Positions 23,517 to 35,820 are shown, numbered from the stretch's first letter. The stretch: DNA of 64,000 bases from Deinococcus rubellus (GCF_025244745.1 NZ_CP104213.1:1638001-1702000); one strand, 5' to 3'. Numbers and translations: made by a program. Notes: generated from the letters alone by a model not told the origin.

Positions 23517-25433
23517 TCAGGGTTTGGCGGGCGCGGTGGTCTTGGGAGTGGTGGCTGGGGTGGTTGCTGGGGTCGCCGCAGGCGTCGTCGCCGGGGCGGT
23601 GCTGCCCGGGGTTGCCGTTCCCGGCGCAGTGCTGCTCGGCGTGGGCTTGGGCGCAGCGGCGGCCAGGCGCTTGTCCTGGGCGGCCAGCACGGCGCTGAGG
23701 TCGTTTTCTACCTTGATGCCCTTCATCTGGGCCTTGAGGTAGGCCTGCCCCGCCTCGCTGCGCTTTTGCGCGAGCAGTTGCGGGCGAATCACCGACTCGA
23801 CTTCCTTCAGCGGCTTGACGCTGGCGCGCACCAGATCGGTGACGTAGGCCACGCTGAAATTCTGGCCGTTCTCGATCACGTCGCTGACGCTGCCCTCCCC
23901 GGCGGGGCGCAGGCTGGCGGTGTCGAAGATGGCCTTGCCGAGTGCCGGGTTGAGTTTGGCGTCGCCCTGGGTCAGGCTGCCGCGCTCTGAGACGGTGCCG
24001 CCCGCTTTGCTGGCTGCCGAGACGAAATTCTTGCCGTCGAAGCTTTGCCGGAAGGCCAGGGCCTTGGCCTTGTCGGCGAAGACGGCTTCGCTGATGGTGG
24101 CACTGGCCTTGGTGGTGTAGGTGGCGATGTTGGTCTGGTAGTTCTTGATCACGTCCTGATCGCTGACCGTGACGTCGCGCGAGCCGTAGAGGGCCAGCTG
24201 CTGGGCCAGGCTGGCACGGTTGCCGACCAGCGCCAGCTTGTTGTTGGCGACGATGGTGGGCGCGGCGTACTGCTCGATGAGCTGCTCGGTGATGCCGGGT
24301 TTGAGAAACTGGTTGACCATGCTGCCCGCCTGTTCGGCAGGCACCTGCTGGAGCAGCGCGGCGAACTGCTGATTGCCGACCACGCCGCTGAGCACGTCCG
24401 AATACGCAATCTTCTGGCCGCCGACCACCGCGACGGTGGGGTTCTGGATTTTCCAGGCGGGCAGCAAGTACTCGACTTGGGCGTTCTTGCGCAGGCCGTC
24501 GAACCACTGCTCGGCGGCAGCAGTCTGGAGCAGCTGGTTGACCTTATCGGTGACCTGCGACTTGACGCCCTCGAACGGCTTGGTGGCCGCCGGAACGAAC
24601 TGCTCGACCTTGACGATGTAGAACTTGCCGCCCGAGGCGGTTACGTCTGTCAGGCCGCCGCTGGTCAGGGCGAAGGCCGCTGCGCCGACCTCGGTGGGCA
24701 GCGTCGCCTGGGTCACGGGCGCGGGCTTGCCGTTGGTAACCGGGCCGAGCGCGCCGCCCCGGCTCTTAAATTCGCTGCTGTTGGCCGAGGCCAGCGCCGC
24801 GAAGTCCGAGCCGCCCTTGAGCTGGGCCAGCAGGGCGTTGGCCTTGGCCTGGTCGGCCACCACGATTTCTCGGCCCACGATCCGGGCTTCATCCTGAAAC
24901 TGGGCCTTATTGAGGTCGTAGTACTGCTGGAGCTGGGCGGCGCTGGCTTTGGGAGCCGCGTCGGTGATGGCCTTCTGCTTTTTCTGCACGGCCAGTTGCG
25001 ACTTGACTTCCTGGCGGTAGGAAGCGTCGGTAAAGCCGATCTGCGCGAGGCGGTCTACCCAGGTCTTGTTGTCGGTCAGGTTGTTGCTCTTGCGCACCTG
25101 ATCCACCTGGGTGTTGACATCGTTGCGGCTGATGTCCTGGTCCTGGCTGGCGGCTTTGAGCAGCGCGTTCTCGATGCGGCTTTCCACCGTCACGGTCTTG
25201 AGATCGTCGCCGAGCGACCCTGTGGTGGTGGCGCTCAGCACCGGGTTGCTGCGTTGCAGGGCCTGCAATTCTTCCACCGTGATGGTCTGGCCGTTTACCT
25301 TGATGGCGGGCGTGCCCGCTTGGGCAGTGCTGAACAGGCTGCCCACGTTCGGCGTGAACTGATAGATCAGGCCCACCACCAGCAAGACGGCCAGAAACCC
25401 CAGCAGGACGCTGGTGAGTACTTTTTTATTCAC
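23517..25433 (-). CDS. SurA/PpiC-like peptidyl-prolyl isomerase, membrane anchored
   Basis: A 638-residue envelope foldase. An N-terminal uncleaved membrane anchor (KKVLTSVLLGFLAVLLVVGLI) precedes a SurA-type N-terminal helical region (EELQALQRSNP...). Next come parvulin/PpiC-like segments (RIVGREIVVADQAKANALLAQLKGG style; a second near KASATISEAVFADKAKALAF) and a Pro/Thr/Ala repeat tail (TPAATPATTPATTP type) at the extreme C-terminus. It probably helps fold exported proteins. The GTG start at 25433 has AAGGAGG six bases upstream. The Thr/Pro tail is unusual for SurA and could be a surface spacer. Confidence 0.85.
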   Translation of the reverse strand: MNKKVLTSVLLGFLAVLLVVGLIYQFTPNVGSLFSTAQAGTPAIKVNGQTITVEELQALQRSNPVLSATTTGSLGDDLKTVTVESRIENALLKAASQDQDISRNDVNTQVDQVRKSNNLTDNKTWVDRLAQIGFTDASYRQEVKSQLAVQKKQKAITDAAPKASAAQLQQYYDLNKAQFQDEARIVGREIVVADQAKANALLAQLKGGSDFAALASANSSEFKSRGGALGPVTNGKPAPVTQATLPTEVGAAAFALTSGGLTDVTASGGKFYIVKVEQFVPAATKPFEGVKSQVTDKVNQLLQTAAAEQWFDGLRKNAQVEYLLPAWKIQNPTVAVVGGQKIAYSDVLSGVVGNQQFAALLQQVPAEQAGSMVNQFLKPGITEQLIEQYAAPTIVANNKLALVGNRASLAQQLALYGSRDVTVSDQDVIKNYQTNIATYTTKASATISEAVFADKAKALAFRQSFDGKNFVSAASKAGGTVSERGSLTQGDAKLNPALGKAIFDTASLRPAGEGSVSDVIENGQNFSVAYVTDLVRASVKPLKEVESVIRPQLLAQKRSEAGQAYLKAQMKGIKVENDLSAVLAAQDKRLAAAAPKPTPSSTAPGTATPGSTAPATTPAATPATTPATTPKTTAPAKP

Positions 25434-25511
25434 TTGATTCCTCCTTACCTGCATGCTAAGTTACCTGAGCTTTACGGCCTCACGGCAGCATTTGCTCCGC
25501 TTTTTTTGTCT

Positions 25512-25588
25512 GCACCCGTAGCTCAGTTGGATAGAGTGTTGGCCTCCGAAGCCAAAGGTCATAGGTTCGAGTCCTATCGGGTGCACCA
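25512..25588 (+). tRNA. tRNA-Arg (CCG)
   Basis: Acceptor GCACCCG pairs with CGGGTGC, CCA is encoded, the D-loop has AGTTGGATA, the T-arm has GGTTCGAGTCC, and the anticodon loop CTCCGAA reads CCG (arginine, CGG codons). 77 nt in total. Confidence 0.96.
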
Positions 25589-25589
25589 C

Positions 25590-25624
25590 CCACCACGCCA
25601 GTTGTTTGCTGGGGTGGTTTTTTT
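25590..25624 (+). terminator. Intrinsic terminator after tRNA-Arg
   Basis: CCACC...CCAG pairs with CTGG...GGTGG around a TTGTTTG loop and runs into seven Ts. Confidence 0.85.
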
Positions 25625-25778
25625 GCTGCCCTGTTTCCTGGGCAGGCTGTTCCTGGGTGAATTGGCACTTTTTTCCCGGCACACGCGCGAAAGTCTAGCA
25701 CGTGCTTTTTGCCGGATATGACGCCCAGGTGAGCCAGATGGGGGGATGGGGGAGGCCGGTCGCGCCCCGCATCCCCGC

Positions 25779-25784
25779 TAGAAT
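25779..25784 (+). promoter_or_regulatory. -10 box TAGAAT, leaderless recF
   Basis: TAGAAT is 6 nt before ATG 25791. Confidence 0.6.
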
Positions 25785-25790
25785 GCCCCT

Positions 25791-26882
25791 ATGCTCCTGC
25801 AAACCCTCACCACCCTCAACTACCGCAACCTCGCGCCCGCCACGCTGCACTTTCCGGCGGGCGTCAGCGCGGTGTGGGGGCCGAACGGAGCGGGTAAGAC
25901 CAACTTGCTGGAGGCCGTCTACCTGGCGCTCACCGGCTTGAGCGACGTGGGGAGGTTGGAGCAACTGGTGCAGCAGGGCGAGAAGGAAGCCTACGTGCGG
26001 GCCGATCTGCTCCAGGGCGGCAGTCTCAGCGTGCTGGAAGTGGGGCTGGGGCGTGGGCGGCGTACCCTCAAGGCCGACGGGGTGCGGGTGCGCGGCCTCG
26101 AATTGCCGCGTGGCAGCGCCGTCTGGATTCGCCCGGAAGACTCGGAACTGGTTTTCGGCGGGCCGAGTCTGCGCCGCGCCTACCTCGACGAGTTGCTCTC
26201 GCGCATCAGCGCCCGCTACGCCCAGCAGCTCTCGCGCTATGAGCGCGCCGTGGCGCAGCGCAACGCCGCCCTGCGGGCCGGGGAAGAGTGGGCCATGCCC
26301 ATCTGGGAAGAGACATTGATCAAGCTCGGCAGCGAGATCATGGAGGTGCGCCGCCGCGCCGTGTCCCGGCTGGCCGAGCTGGCCGCCGCCGCCAACGCCG
26401 CCCTCGGCTCGGCCAAGCCGCTCAAACTCGAACTCGTGGAAACCACCACCCCCGAAACCTTCCGGGCCGATTTCGCCCGCCGCGCCGCAGAGGAGCGGGC
26501 GCGCGGCTCCACTGTTATCGGGCCGCACCGCGACGATTTGGGCCTGACCCTGGGCGACTTCGCAGCGGGCGACTACGCCAGCCGGGGAGAGGCGCGCACC
26601 ATTGCCCTGGCGCTCCGAAAAGCCGAACTCGACTTGTTGCAGGAGCGCTTCGGCGAGATGCCGCTGCTGCTGATTGACGACTTCTCCGCCGAACTCGACC
26701 CCGCCCGCCGGGCTTTTTTGCTGACGATGGCCGCCAGCGTGCCGCAGGCCATCGTCACCGGCACCGAGGAGGCTCCCGGCGCGGTCCAGAGCCTGAGTGC
26801 CGAGGCCGGAACCTTCAGCCCGGCCCCGACTGAATCTGGGGAACCTGAGCAGGCCCCCATCGCCGGACAGGTCGTCGCGTGA
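25791..26882 (+). CDS. recF: DNA replication/repair protein RecF
   Basis: An SMC-like ATPase (363 aa) that loads RecA at single-strand gaps together with RecO and RecR; this pathway is the main recombinational repair route in Deinococcus, which lacks RecBC. Walker A GPNGAGKTNLLEAVYLAL, signature ASRGEARTIALALR, and Walker B LLLIDDFSAELD are present, with the usual coiled-coil insert between. The start is ATG 25791, probably leaderless. The stop overlaps the GTG of the DciA-like gene by four bases. No RDRM is visible upstream. Confidence 0.96.
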   Translation: MLLQTLTTLNYRNLAPATLHFPAGVSAVWGPNGAGKTNLLEAVYLALTGLSDVGRLEQLVQQGEKEAYVRADLLQGGSLSVLEVGLGRGRRTLKADGVRVRGLELPRGSAVWIRPEDSELVFGGPSLRRAYLDELLSRISARYAQQLSRYERAVAQRNAALRAGEEWAMPIWEETLIKLGSEIMEVRRRAVSRLAELAAAANAALGSAKPLKLELVETTTPETFRADFARRAAEERARGSTVIGPHRDDLGLTLGDFAAGDYASRGEARTIALALRKAELDLLQERFGEMPLLLIDDFSAELDPARRAFLLTMAASVPQAIVTGTEEAPGAVQSLSAEAGTFSPAPTESGEPEQAPIAGQVVA

Positions 26883-27748
26883 CCCGCCGCAGCGGACCGC
26901 GCCTCGGCGGGTCACGCGGCCTGCGCGATGTGCTGGGCACCACCCTCGCCAAACACCGCCTGCAGGGCGGGCTGGCCAAGGCGCGTAGCATCGTGCTGTG
27001 GCCGGAAGTGGTGGGCACCGACCTGGCCAAACTCACCCGTGCCCGCAGCCAGCAGGGCAATACGCTGATGATCGAGGTGCGTGACAGCAGCCTGGCCCAT
27101 TTCCTGACCTTGCAGCGTCCGGCCTTTCTCAAGCTGCTTCAGGAAAAACTCGGTGACCAGAGCGTGACCGAGCTGCGCTTCTCGGTGGGCCGCCTGAATG
27201 CCCACATTCCCACACCGCTGCCTGAAGCGCTGCCCGCACCGGACCGCGCCCGCGCCCGCCAACTGGCCCAGGCCGCGCCGGAGAGCCTCCGCAGCGTGGC
27301 CCTCAAAGCGGCCGAGGCCGTGACCCGCGCCCGGCGCTGGCGCGAGCAGCAGGGCTACGCGCCGTGCCCGGTGTGCGGCGAGCCGAGCCGTGAGCAGCCC
27401 TGCCGCGCCTGTCGCCTGACTTTGGCCGACCCCAACGTGAAGCGGGCGGCCCTGCGCCTGGCCCGCGAGCCTGGCAACCTGAGCGCCCTCAGCGACATGC
27501 TGGGCCACAGCGGAGCCGACGCCGCGCGTTTTCTGGCGCTGGCTGAGCTGGCCGAGCGTCTGGACGGACTGGCCCTCGAATGCGTGCAGGCAGGCCACGA
27601 CGAGCATTACCGGGCCTACCTTAAAGAGCAGGCGACGGTCTACCTGAAGCTGCACCACCGCCGCACCCGACTCAGCAAAGCGGACTGGAATGTGCTGCCT
27701 GAGCGGGCATTGGCGGTGCTCCGGGCCGGTCAGGTGGGCATAGGCTGA
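26879..27748 (+). CDS. DUF721/DciA-like protein with zinc ribbon
   Basis: 289 residues. The N-terminal ~110 ([19 protein letters not shown]...WPEVVG, then [18 protein letters not shown]) match the DUF721/DciA fold, the ancestral replicative-helicase operator in bacteria that lack DnaC or DnaI. A four-cysteine zinc ribbon follows ([16 protein letters not shown], about 161-178). The C-terminal ~110 residues are helical and of unknown role; they make the protein longer than typical DciA. The GTG overlaps the recF stop, giving a recF-dciA operon, a common bacterial pairing. Loading of DnaB is the natural proposal. Confidence 0.85.
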   Translation: MTRRSGPRLGGSRGLRDVLGTTLAKHRLQGGLAKARSIVLWPEVVGTDLAKLTRARSQQGNTLMIEVRDSSLAHFLTLQRPAFLKLLQEKLGDQSVTELRFSVGRLNAHIPTPLPEALPAPDRARARQLAQAAPESLRSVALKAAEAVTRARRWREQQGYAPCPVCGEPSREQPCRACRLTLADPNVKRAALRLAREPGNLSALSDMLGHSGADAARFLALAELAERLDGLALECVQAGHDEHYRAYLKEQATVYLKLHHRRTRLSKADWNVLPERALAVLRAGQVGIG

Positions 27749-27802
27749 GCAAAGACCGATCCAACCGTGCCTTAACCCGCCCACATTCTCCCTGCGGCGG
27801 CG

Positions 27803-27808
27803 TACAGT
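27803..27808 (+). promoter_or_regulatory. -10 box TACAGT, leaderless mogA-like gene
   Basis: TACAGT is 7 nt before ATG 27816. Confidence 0.55.
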
Positions 27809-27815
27809 AGCGCGC

Positions 27816-28328
27816 ATGGGCCGTGACGACCACCAACAAGCTGCGCCTCGCATTGTGCGCGTCGCCGTGCTGACCATCAGCGACACCCGCACGCCGGAGA
27901 CCGACACCAGCGGCCAGTATCTGCGCCGCGAACTCGCCGTCCTGGGCCACTCGCTCAGCGGCTGGGCCATCGTCAGGGACGACGCCACCGAGATCCGCCC
28001 GGCCATCACCCGGATGATGCATGACGCAGAAGTGCTGATCACGTCCGGCGGCACCGGCATTACCGGGCGCGACGTGACCATTCCGGTGGTGGAGTCGCTG
28101 ATCACCAAGCCGATGCCGGGCTTCGGTGAACTCTTCCGGATGCTCAGCTATCAGGAGGTGCGCGGCGCGGCGATGCTCTCGCGGGCCGTCGGCGGGCTGG
28201 CGGGCCACACCCTCATCTTTGCCTTGCCGGGCAGCCTCAACGCCGTGAAGACCGCCTGGGAGGGCCTCCTCAGAGACGAACTCGGCCACCTGGTTTTCGA
28301 GATGACCCGGCATGGACAGCGCGGTTAG
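27816..28328 (+). CDS. MogA/MoaB family molybdopterin biosynthesis protein
   Basis: A 170-residue single-domain molybdopterin-binding (MoCF) protein. [18 protein letters not shown] begins the fold, [15 protein letters not shown] is the conserved SGGTG substrate loop, and [16 protein letters not shown] the C-terminal motif. Such proteins adenylate molybdopterin (MogA) or are MoaB homologues; sequence alone does not decide which. No other moa/moe gene is near. The message is probably leaderless. The next gene starts 18 bp after the stop, so the pair may be one transcript. Confidence 0.92.
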   Translation: MGRDDHQQAAPRIVRVAVLTISDTRTPETDTSGQYLRRELAVLGHSLSGWAIVRDDATEIRPAITRMMHDAEVLITSGGTGITGRDVTIPVVESLITKPMPGFGELFRMLSYQEVRGAAMLSRAVGGLAGHTLIFALPGSLNAVKTAWEGLLRDELGHLVFEMTRHGQRG

Positions 28329-28346
28329 GCGCGGGAGAACAGCGTC

Positions 28347-29162
28347 GTGAATACTCTTCATCAACTGACCCCGCTCTACACCGCCGTTCTGGTTGGCGCG
28401 GCGCTGATGTGGCTGTGGCAACTGGCGCAGTCGGCCCGCCGCAGCTTGTGGCCCCGGCTGGGGTGGCTCATGCCGCTGGGCCTGGGCGCGCTGCTGGCCG
28501 CCCCGGTGTTCGACGTCCCGGCCCTCTTCGGCGCGGGGGCGGGTTTCGTGCTGATCGCCGCCTACTGGCCGGTGCTTCGGCTGCGGAGCGCGCCGGGCCG
28601 ACGGGGTCTGGGCCTGGCCTGGCTGGGCCTCGGCCTGGCGCTGGTGCTGGCCATGCTGGCGGTGCAGTTTCAGAGCGTCGGCGGGCTGCTGCTGGCCGCC
28701 TCGGCGGTGCTGTACGGGCTGGCAGTACTGCTCTCTGCCGTGCTCTACCCGCGCCGCTCGCCGCTGCCGCCTGCTTCGCCCCGGCCCGCCCAGCCCTTCT
28801 TGCGCCGCTGGCAGGGTGCTCAGCTTCCGGCGGTGGCCGACCTCGAACTCACGCTGGACGTTCACGCCGCCCGGCTGCTCAACACCTCCGGTCAGACCCT
28901 GCATCTGGCCGGGTGGTCGCCTGCCAGCGGCAACGCCTGGCTCAGAACCCGCAGCGCCGACGGTCAGCCGCTGGCGATCCTGAATGCGGGCGAAACCGCC
29001 TACCTCACTCCCTGGTCGCCGATGGCGGGTGGCCCCGGCGAGGGTGTGCGGGTCTGGTACGCCCGCGAGGGTGAGGACGCCACCTACCTCTTCCGCGCCG
29101 ACTGGGCCAACAGTTGGGTGCCAGGCGGCGCTCCCGAAGCGGGTGAGCGGACACTGAACTGA
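28347..29162 (+). CDS. Membrane protein with extracytoplasmic C-terminal domain
   Basis: 271 residues, family not recognised. The N-terminal half has about five membrane segments between residues 8 and 135 (for example LVGAALMWLWQLA, PLGLGALLAAPVF, LLLAASAVLYGLAVLLSAVLY). The rest is a soluble ~135-residue domain beginning near FLRRWQGAQLPAVADLELTLD. GTG 28347 has a GGGAG nine bases upstream. It closely follows the mogA-like gene. Nothing in the sequence assigns a role. Confidence 0.75.
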   Translation: MNTLHQLTPLYTAVLVGAALMWLWQLAQSARRSLWPRLGWLMPLGLGALLAAPVFDVPALFGAGAGFVLIAAYWPVLRLRSAPGRRGLGLAWLGLGLALVLAMLAVQFQSVGGLLLAASAVLYGLAVLLSAVLYPRRSPLPPASPRPAQPFLRRWQGAQLPAVADLELTLDVHAARLLNTSGQTLHLAGWSPASGNAWLRTRSADGQPLAILNAGETAYLTPWSPMAGGPGEGVRVWYAREGEDATYLFRADWANSWVPGGAPEAGERTLN

Positions 29163-29197
29163 AGTCCGGCTGCCGGTCTTGGGTGACTTCCGCGCCG

Positions 29198-31999
29198 CTA
29201 CTTCCCGAAGCTCCCCGCCTTCACCACCACCAGTTTGGCCGGGTCGACGTACTTTCTCAGGGCAGCCAGCGCTGAAGCGGGCGTCACGGCCTGCAATTCG
29301 GCGTCCTGCTCGGCGCTGTCGGCAAAGGTCTGCCCCAGATAGGTCTGACTGAGGAGGTCTCCCAGCAGGTTGCTGTCGTCGCTGCGGTTGGCGGCGGTGG
29401 CCTGCTGAATGGCTGCCTGCACCCTGCTCACCTCGTCCGCCGTGAAGCCGTCACTCAGGGCGCGGGCGAGTTCTTCCTGGAGGGCCGTCTGCACCTTGTC
29501 GATGTCGGCGGGCGAGGCAGTGGCCGACACATCGAAGCTGCCCAGTGCCTGCTCGCTGCTGGCGCTCACGCTCGCGCCGGACGAGTAACTCAAGCCCTCC
29601 TTTTGCCGCACGCGGGTCGCCAGCCGCGAGGACAGGCTGTCTCCGCCCAGGATCTGCACGGCGATCAGCAGCGGCGCGTAATCGGGATCGGTGTCTTTCA
29701 GCGCGAAGTTCTGCGAGGCCAGCAGCACCGCCCCGGTTTTGTCAGGCACATTGAGGTTCAGTGTCTGCGCTGCGGGCGTCACCAGCGGGTTGGTCAGGCG
29801 CTCGTAGCCCACCGGGGACTTGAAGCCGTCCAGCAACCTGGCAATGCTGCTTTCCACCACGCTTCTGTCCAGCGGCCCCACCACAGCCAGTTGCGCCGAG
29901 TTTGAGAGTCCCCATAAACCCGAGTACACCGCCTTCACATCGTTCAGGGTCAGCGCCTTCTGGTCTTCGATCCGCTCGTCCAGGCTGCGGTAATACTGCC
30001 TGTCGCCGCGTTTGGCATCTGCGGGCATGAAGGCGCGGCCCAGCGCGATGCTGGCGAGCGAGTTCGGATCAGACCTGCCTTCTTCCAGCCCGGTCAGCCT
30101 GCCGCGCTTGAGGTCTTCAAAGTCGCTCTGCGGCCACAACGGTTCGCGCAGCACCGTGCGGGCAATCTCCAGCGTGGCGGCCAGGTTTTCCGGCGGGGCG
30201 CTCATACTGATGCTCAGGCCACTGGAGCCGCCGCCGATATTCAGGGTGGCGCTCAGTTTGGCCAGTGCCTCGCGGCGCTGCTGCACGCTCAGCCCCTTAG
30301 AGCCGCGCAGCAGCATGGCCGCCACGTAGCCGCCCGCGTCGCGGTTGCGGACGCTCGCCTCGGTCGTCTCATTGCCCAGATCCACATTCAGGCTCAGCAG
30401 CACCCGGTTGCCCTGCACGGCCTTCCTGAGGTACGCCGCCTTGATGCCGCTGGGCAGCGTCGTGACGCGCACCACGCGGGCTTCCAGCGCGGCAGGGTCG
30501 GTGTTGAGGTTCTCGCCCTGGGCCTGGGCGGCGCGGGGTTTGAAGTTGTTCAGGGCCGCCGTGATGTCCGGTGCGGCGGGCACCGTGACCGTCTGCGGCG
30601 CGGGCGTCGGGTAAAAGGTGCCTGCCGTCAGGTTGCTGGGTTTGAAGTACGTCTGGGCCACCCGGTTCACGTCTGCCGCCGTGACCGCCAGGAGGGCGTC
30701 GCGCTGAAGGAAAAAGCTGCGCCAGTCGCCGCTGGGCAGCTCTGGAATCAGGTTCTCGGCGGTGGCGGCGGGATCGGCGGCCAGGCGATCAAACCCGGCG
30801 ATCAGCTGGGTGTGGATGCGCTCCACATCAGCGTCGGTGATGGGATTGGTGCTCAGCTTGTTGACCACGCCCTGCAAGGCGGCCCGCGCCGCTGCAATGC
30901 TGCCGTCCGGGGCCAGATTGACCACCAGACTGCTCAGACCCGGCACACTGTAGCTGTCCACGCTCATGCCCGCGCCCACCGCCAGTGTGCTGCCCACCAG
31001 CGCTTTGTAGAGCCGTCCGTCAGGCTGCTCGCTCAGAACGTACGAGAGCATGCTCAGCGCGGCATTGTCGGGGCTGTTGGCGGCGGGCGTGTGGTAGCTG
31101 TCGATGATGATCGGCGCGGCCCCCACCCGCCGCACACTGACCTTCTTCTCGCCGTTCTGGGGCGGCTCCACCGTGTAGTCGGCGATCAGTGCCTGGCCCG
31201 GCTGGCTGCGGTCCGGTCTGGGAATCTGGCCGAAGGTGGCCTGAATCCTTTGTAGTGCGTCCTCCGGCTCGAAGTTGCCCGACAGCGTGACCACTGCGTT
31301 GTCCGGCTGGTAATACCTGGCGTAGAAGGTCTTGAGTCGGCTGGCCGGAACATTGATGACCTCCGAGCGGTTGCCGATGACGCTGCGGCCAATCGGGTGA
31401 AATTCAAAGGCGGCCTGCTGGGTGGCCTTGTAGAGCAGATTGCCAGGGTTGTTCTCGCCGTTGTCGAACTCGTTGATGACCACTTTCAGTTCACTGGCGA
31501 GGTCTTCGGGTTTGATGAAGCTGTTCACCATCCGGTCGGCTTCCAGCGACGTCAGAAAATCCAGATTGTCTTTGGTGGCATTGAACGTGGCGTGGTAATC
31601 GGTGTATTCGGGGTGGGTGTCGGCGTTGGCATTGGCTCCACGCGTCCGCAGATCGCCGGGAATGTCGGGATGCTGGGGCGTGCCTTTAAACAGCATGTGT
31701 TCCAGCAGGTGCGCCATGCCGCCCTCGCCCAGCCCCTCGTCCACGCTGCCTACCAGGTAAGTGACGTGCAGGGTCATCAGGGCGTTGGACGCGGTGGGGG
31801 CCAGCAGCACCCGGAGACCGTTGGCGAGGCGGTACTCGCTGATACCCTCCGCCGAGTTGACAAAAGTGACGCCCGCCGGGAGCTTGACGGGCGCGGTCTG
31901 GGCGCTGCTGACCTGTGCGGGCACGTCGGTCTGGGCAAACGCCATGGGCGCGGGCGCGAGCAGCAGGAGGGCCAGGGTCAGGGTGCGGAGGTTGGGCAT
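29198..31999 (-). CDS. M16 family zinc metallopeptidase, secreted
   Basis: A 933-residue two-unit M16 (pitrilysin/insulinase-type) peptidase. A signal peptide covers about residues 1-22 (LTLALLLLAPAPMAFAQ). The first unit has the inverted zinc motif HLLEH, followed about 75 residues on by the third ligand in VVINEFDNGENNP. The second unit starts near residue 500 and lacks HxxEH, as expected for the inactive half that closes the chamber. It probably degrades or processes peptides outside the cytoplasmic membrane. AATACT lies 6 nt before ATG 31999, a near match to the leaderless -10 signal. Confidence 0.93.
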   Translation of the reverse strand: MPNLRTLTLALLLLAPAPMAFAQTDVPAQVSSAQTAPVKLPAGVTFVNSAEGISEYRLANGLRVLLAPTASNALMTLHVTYLVGSVDEGLGEGGMAHLLEHMLFKGTPQHPDIPGDLRTRGANANADTHPEYTDYHATFNATKDNLDFLTSLEADRMVNSFIKPEDLASELKVVINEFDNGENNPGNLLYKATQQAAFEFHPIGRSVIGNRSEVINVPASRLKTFYARYYQPDNAVVTLSGNFEPEDALQRIQATFGQIPRPDRSQPGQALIADYTVEPPQNGEKKVSVRRVGAAPIIIDSYHTPAANSPDNAALSMLSYVLSEQPDGRLYKALVGSTLAVGAGMSVDSYSVPGLSSLVVNLAPDGSIAAARAALQGVVNKLSTNPITDADVERIHTQLIAGFDRLAADPAATAENLIPELPSGDWRSFFLQRDALLAVTAADVNRVAQTYFKPSNLTAGTFYPTPAPQTVTVPAAPDITAALNNFKPRAAQAQGENLNTDPAALEARVVRVTTLPSGIKAAYLRKAVQGNRVLLSLNVDLGNETTEASVRNRDAGGYVAAMLLRGSKGLSVQQRREALAKLSATLNIGGGSSGLSISMSAPPENLAATLEIARTVLREPLWPQSDFEDLKRGRLTGLEEGRSDPNSLASIALGRAFMPADAKRGDRQYYRSLDERIEDQKALTLNDVKAVYSGLWGLSNSAQLAVVGPLDRSVVESSIARLLDGFKSPVGYERLTNPLVTPAAQTLNLNVPDKTGAVLLASQNFALKDTDPDYAPLLIAVQILGGDSLSSRLATRVRQKEGLSYSSGASVSASSEQALGSFDVSATASPADIDKVQTALQEELARALSDGFTADEVSRVQAAIQQATAANRSDDSNLLGDLLSQTYLGQTFADSAEQDAELQAVTPASALAALRKYVDPAKLVVVKAGSFGK

Positions 32000-32237
32000 G
32001 GGCGGAGTATTTCATGTGGTCAGCGCGGAAATAGTGCTGCCGGGAAGTGGGATACCGCCTGCGTGAGGATGCCCAACCCTGAGTCAGTCGGTCAACGCCG
32101 CCGCGCAGGGTGAAGGGGCGACTGGGCAACGAACGCGCTCCGAGCAAGGGCTTTATTTCCTTCCGTCTGACGGTGTATGGGCTGGGTCTGAAGAAAACTG
32201 GATCCTTCGCCCCACTTCCCGCCGCCCTGGCCCGCGC
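32000..32237. other. Intergenic region, nothing recognised
   Basis: About 240 bp between the M16 gene start and the T-box promoter. Short frames here have no start signals and no recognisable product. Confidence 0.45.
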
Positions 32238-32243
32238 TATACT
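32238..32243 (+). promoter_or_regulatory. -10 box TATACT for the T-box transcript
   Basis: TATACT, with only a weak -35 (CTTCCC, 17 nt upstream). Transcription would start near 32250, at the 5' edge of the T-box leader. Confidence 0.55.
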
Positions 32244-32249
32244 TCTCGT

Positions 32250-32530
32250 GCAATGACCGGGAAGAGTACCCGGTGTGAGCGCCCACAGGAAGGTCTCTCT
32301 GGACAGCCCAGTCCAGACTGAGAGGAGGCTGGGAACGCCGCCGGAGAATGTCGCCCGCGAGCACGAGGGAAGAAAGGCCGGGCAAGCGCTGGGCCAAGTA
32401 GACTCCTCCGGGTGCGCCCGGCACAGCGCGTTCAAGTGCTCGCCCTGTATGGGGTGGGAATCGCGGTGGTACCACGGGAATGACCTTCATGGCGTCTCGT
32501 CCGCAGATCCAGGCGGATGGGGCGTTTTTT
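32250..32530 (+). promoter_or_regulatory. T-box riboswitch (valine) controlling NUDIX-valS
   Basis: A T-box leader that senses uncharged tRNA and lets transcription continue when valine is short. The 5' part has the Stem I signature GGGAAGAGTA (32268-32277), followed by AGAGAGG-like and GGCTGGGAACGCC distal elements. A candidate specifier GTC (32350-32352), a valine codon, lies in GAGAATGTCGCC. The T-box core GCGGTGGTACCACGG (32463-32477) provides the UGGU that pairs with the ACCA end of tRNA-Val. The terminator alternative is at 32493-32530. Function is established for the class; the specifier assignment is my inference. Confidence 0.85.
32493..32530 (+). terminator. T-box regulated terminator
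   Basis: A 12-bp stem with three G-U pairs (32493-32504 with 32513-32524), an 8-nt loop and TTTTTT. Confidence 0.85.
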
Positions 32531-32570
32531 GTTGCCCGGCGGTTTTTTCTCTCACTCAGGAGCACTCTGG

Positions 32571-33006
32571 ATGTCCATGCTGTCCTCAGAACTGATTCCG
32601 GCCCGTGCCCATGCCCAACGCCATCAATTGCGCGGAAACGCCGTCTGTCGCGTCACGCGCGTCGCGGGGCTGCTGGTGTTTGACTACGTGCCTGACGACT
32701 CCAGCGTGCAGGTTCCAGCAGGCGGTGTGGAAGTGGGGAGGCGGCCAGCCGGGGAGTCAGAGAAGAAACCGAACGCAGCGGCTTTGGCCCGCCCCATGAC
32801 CTGGGCAGCGCTGTCTGGATCAACGCTGAGCACCACAAACGCGAGCTGCGTCACTTCTTTCACCTGCTGGCCCCACCAGAGTTGCCCGAAGTCTGGCAGC
32901 ATCACGCCGACGACCACTTGTTCGCTTTCCGCTGGGTTGCCCTCGATGCCCCCGCGCTCGACTGGAATTTTGACGCTTACCTTCCCCTCTCCACAGGAGC
33001 TGCCCC

Positions 33007-33010
<4 letters not shown>
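32571..33010 (+). pseudogene. NUDIX hydrolase gene with a frameshift
   Basis: ATG 32571 with AGGAG eight bases upstream opens a frame reading SELIPARAHAQRHQLRGNAV, then VAGLLVFDYVPDDSSVQVPAGGVEVG. It then loses frame at GGGG 32735-32738. The next frame continues EAASRGVREETERSGF, HHKRELRHFFHLLAPPE and ends at TGA 33008-33010, overlapping the valS ATG. Together these make a small NUDIX hydrolase. One extra G restores the frame, but the Nudix box is then still about four residues short and has RG where RE is expected, so a real ~13-nt deletion is also possible. It lies between the T-box and valS, so it would be valine-controlled. Confidence 0.7.
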
Positions 33011-35811
<2,801 letters not shown>

Positions 35812-35820
35812 GATATAAGA

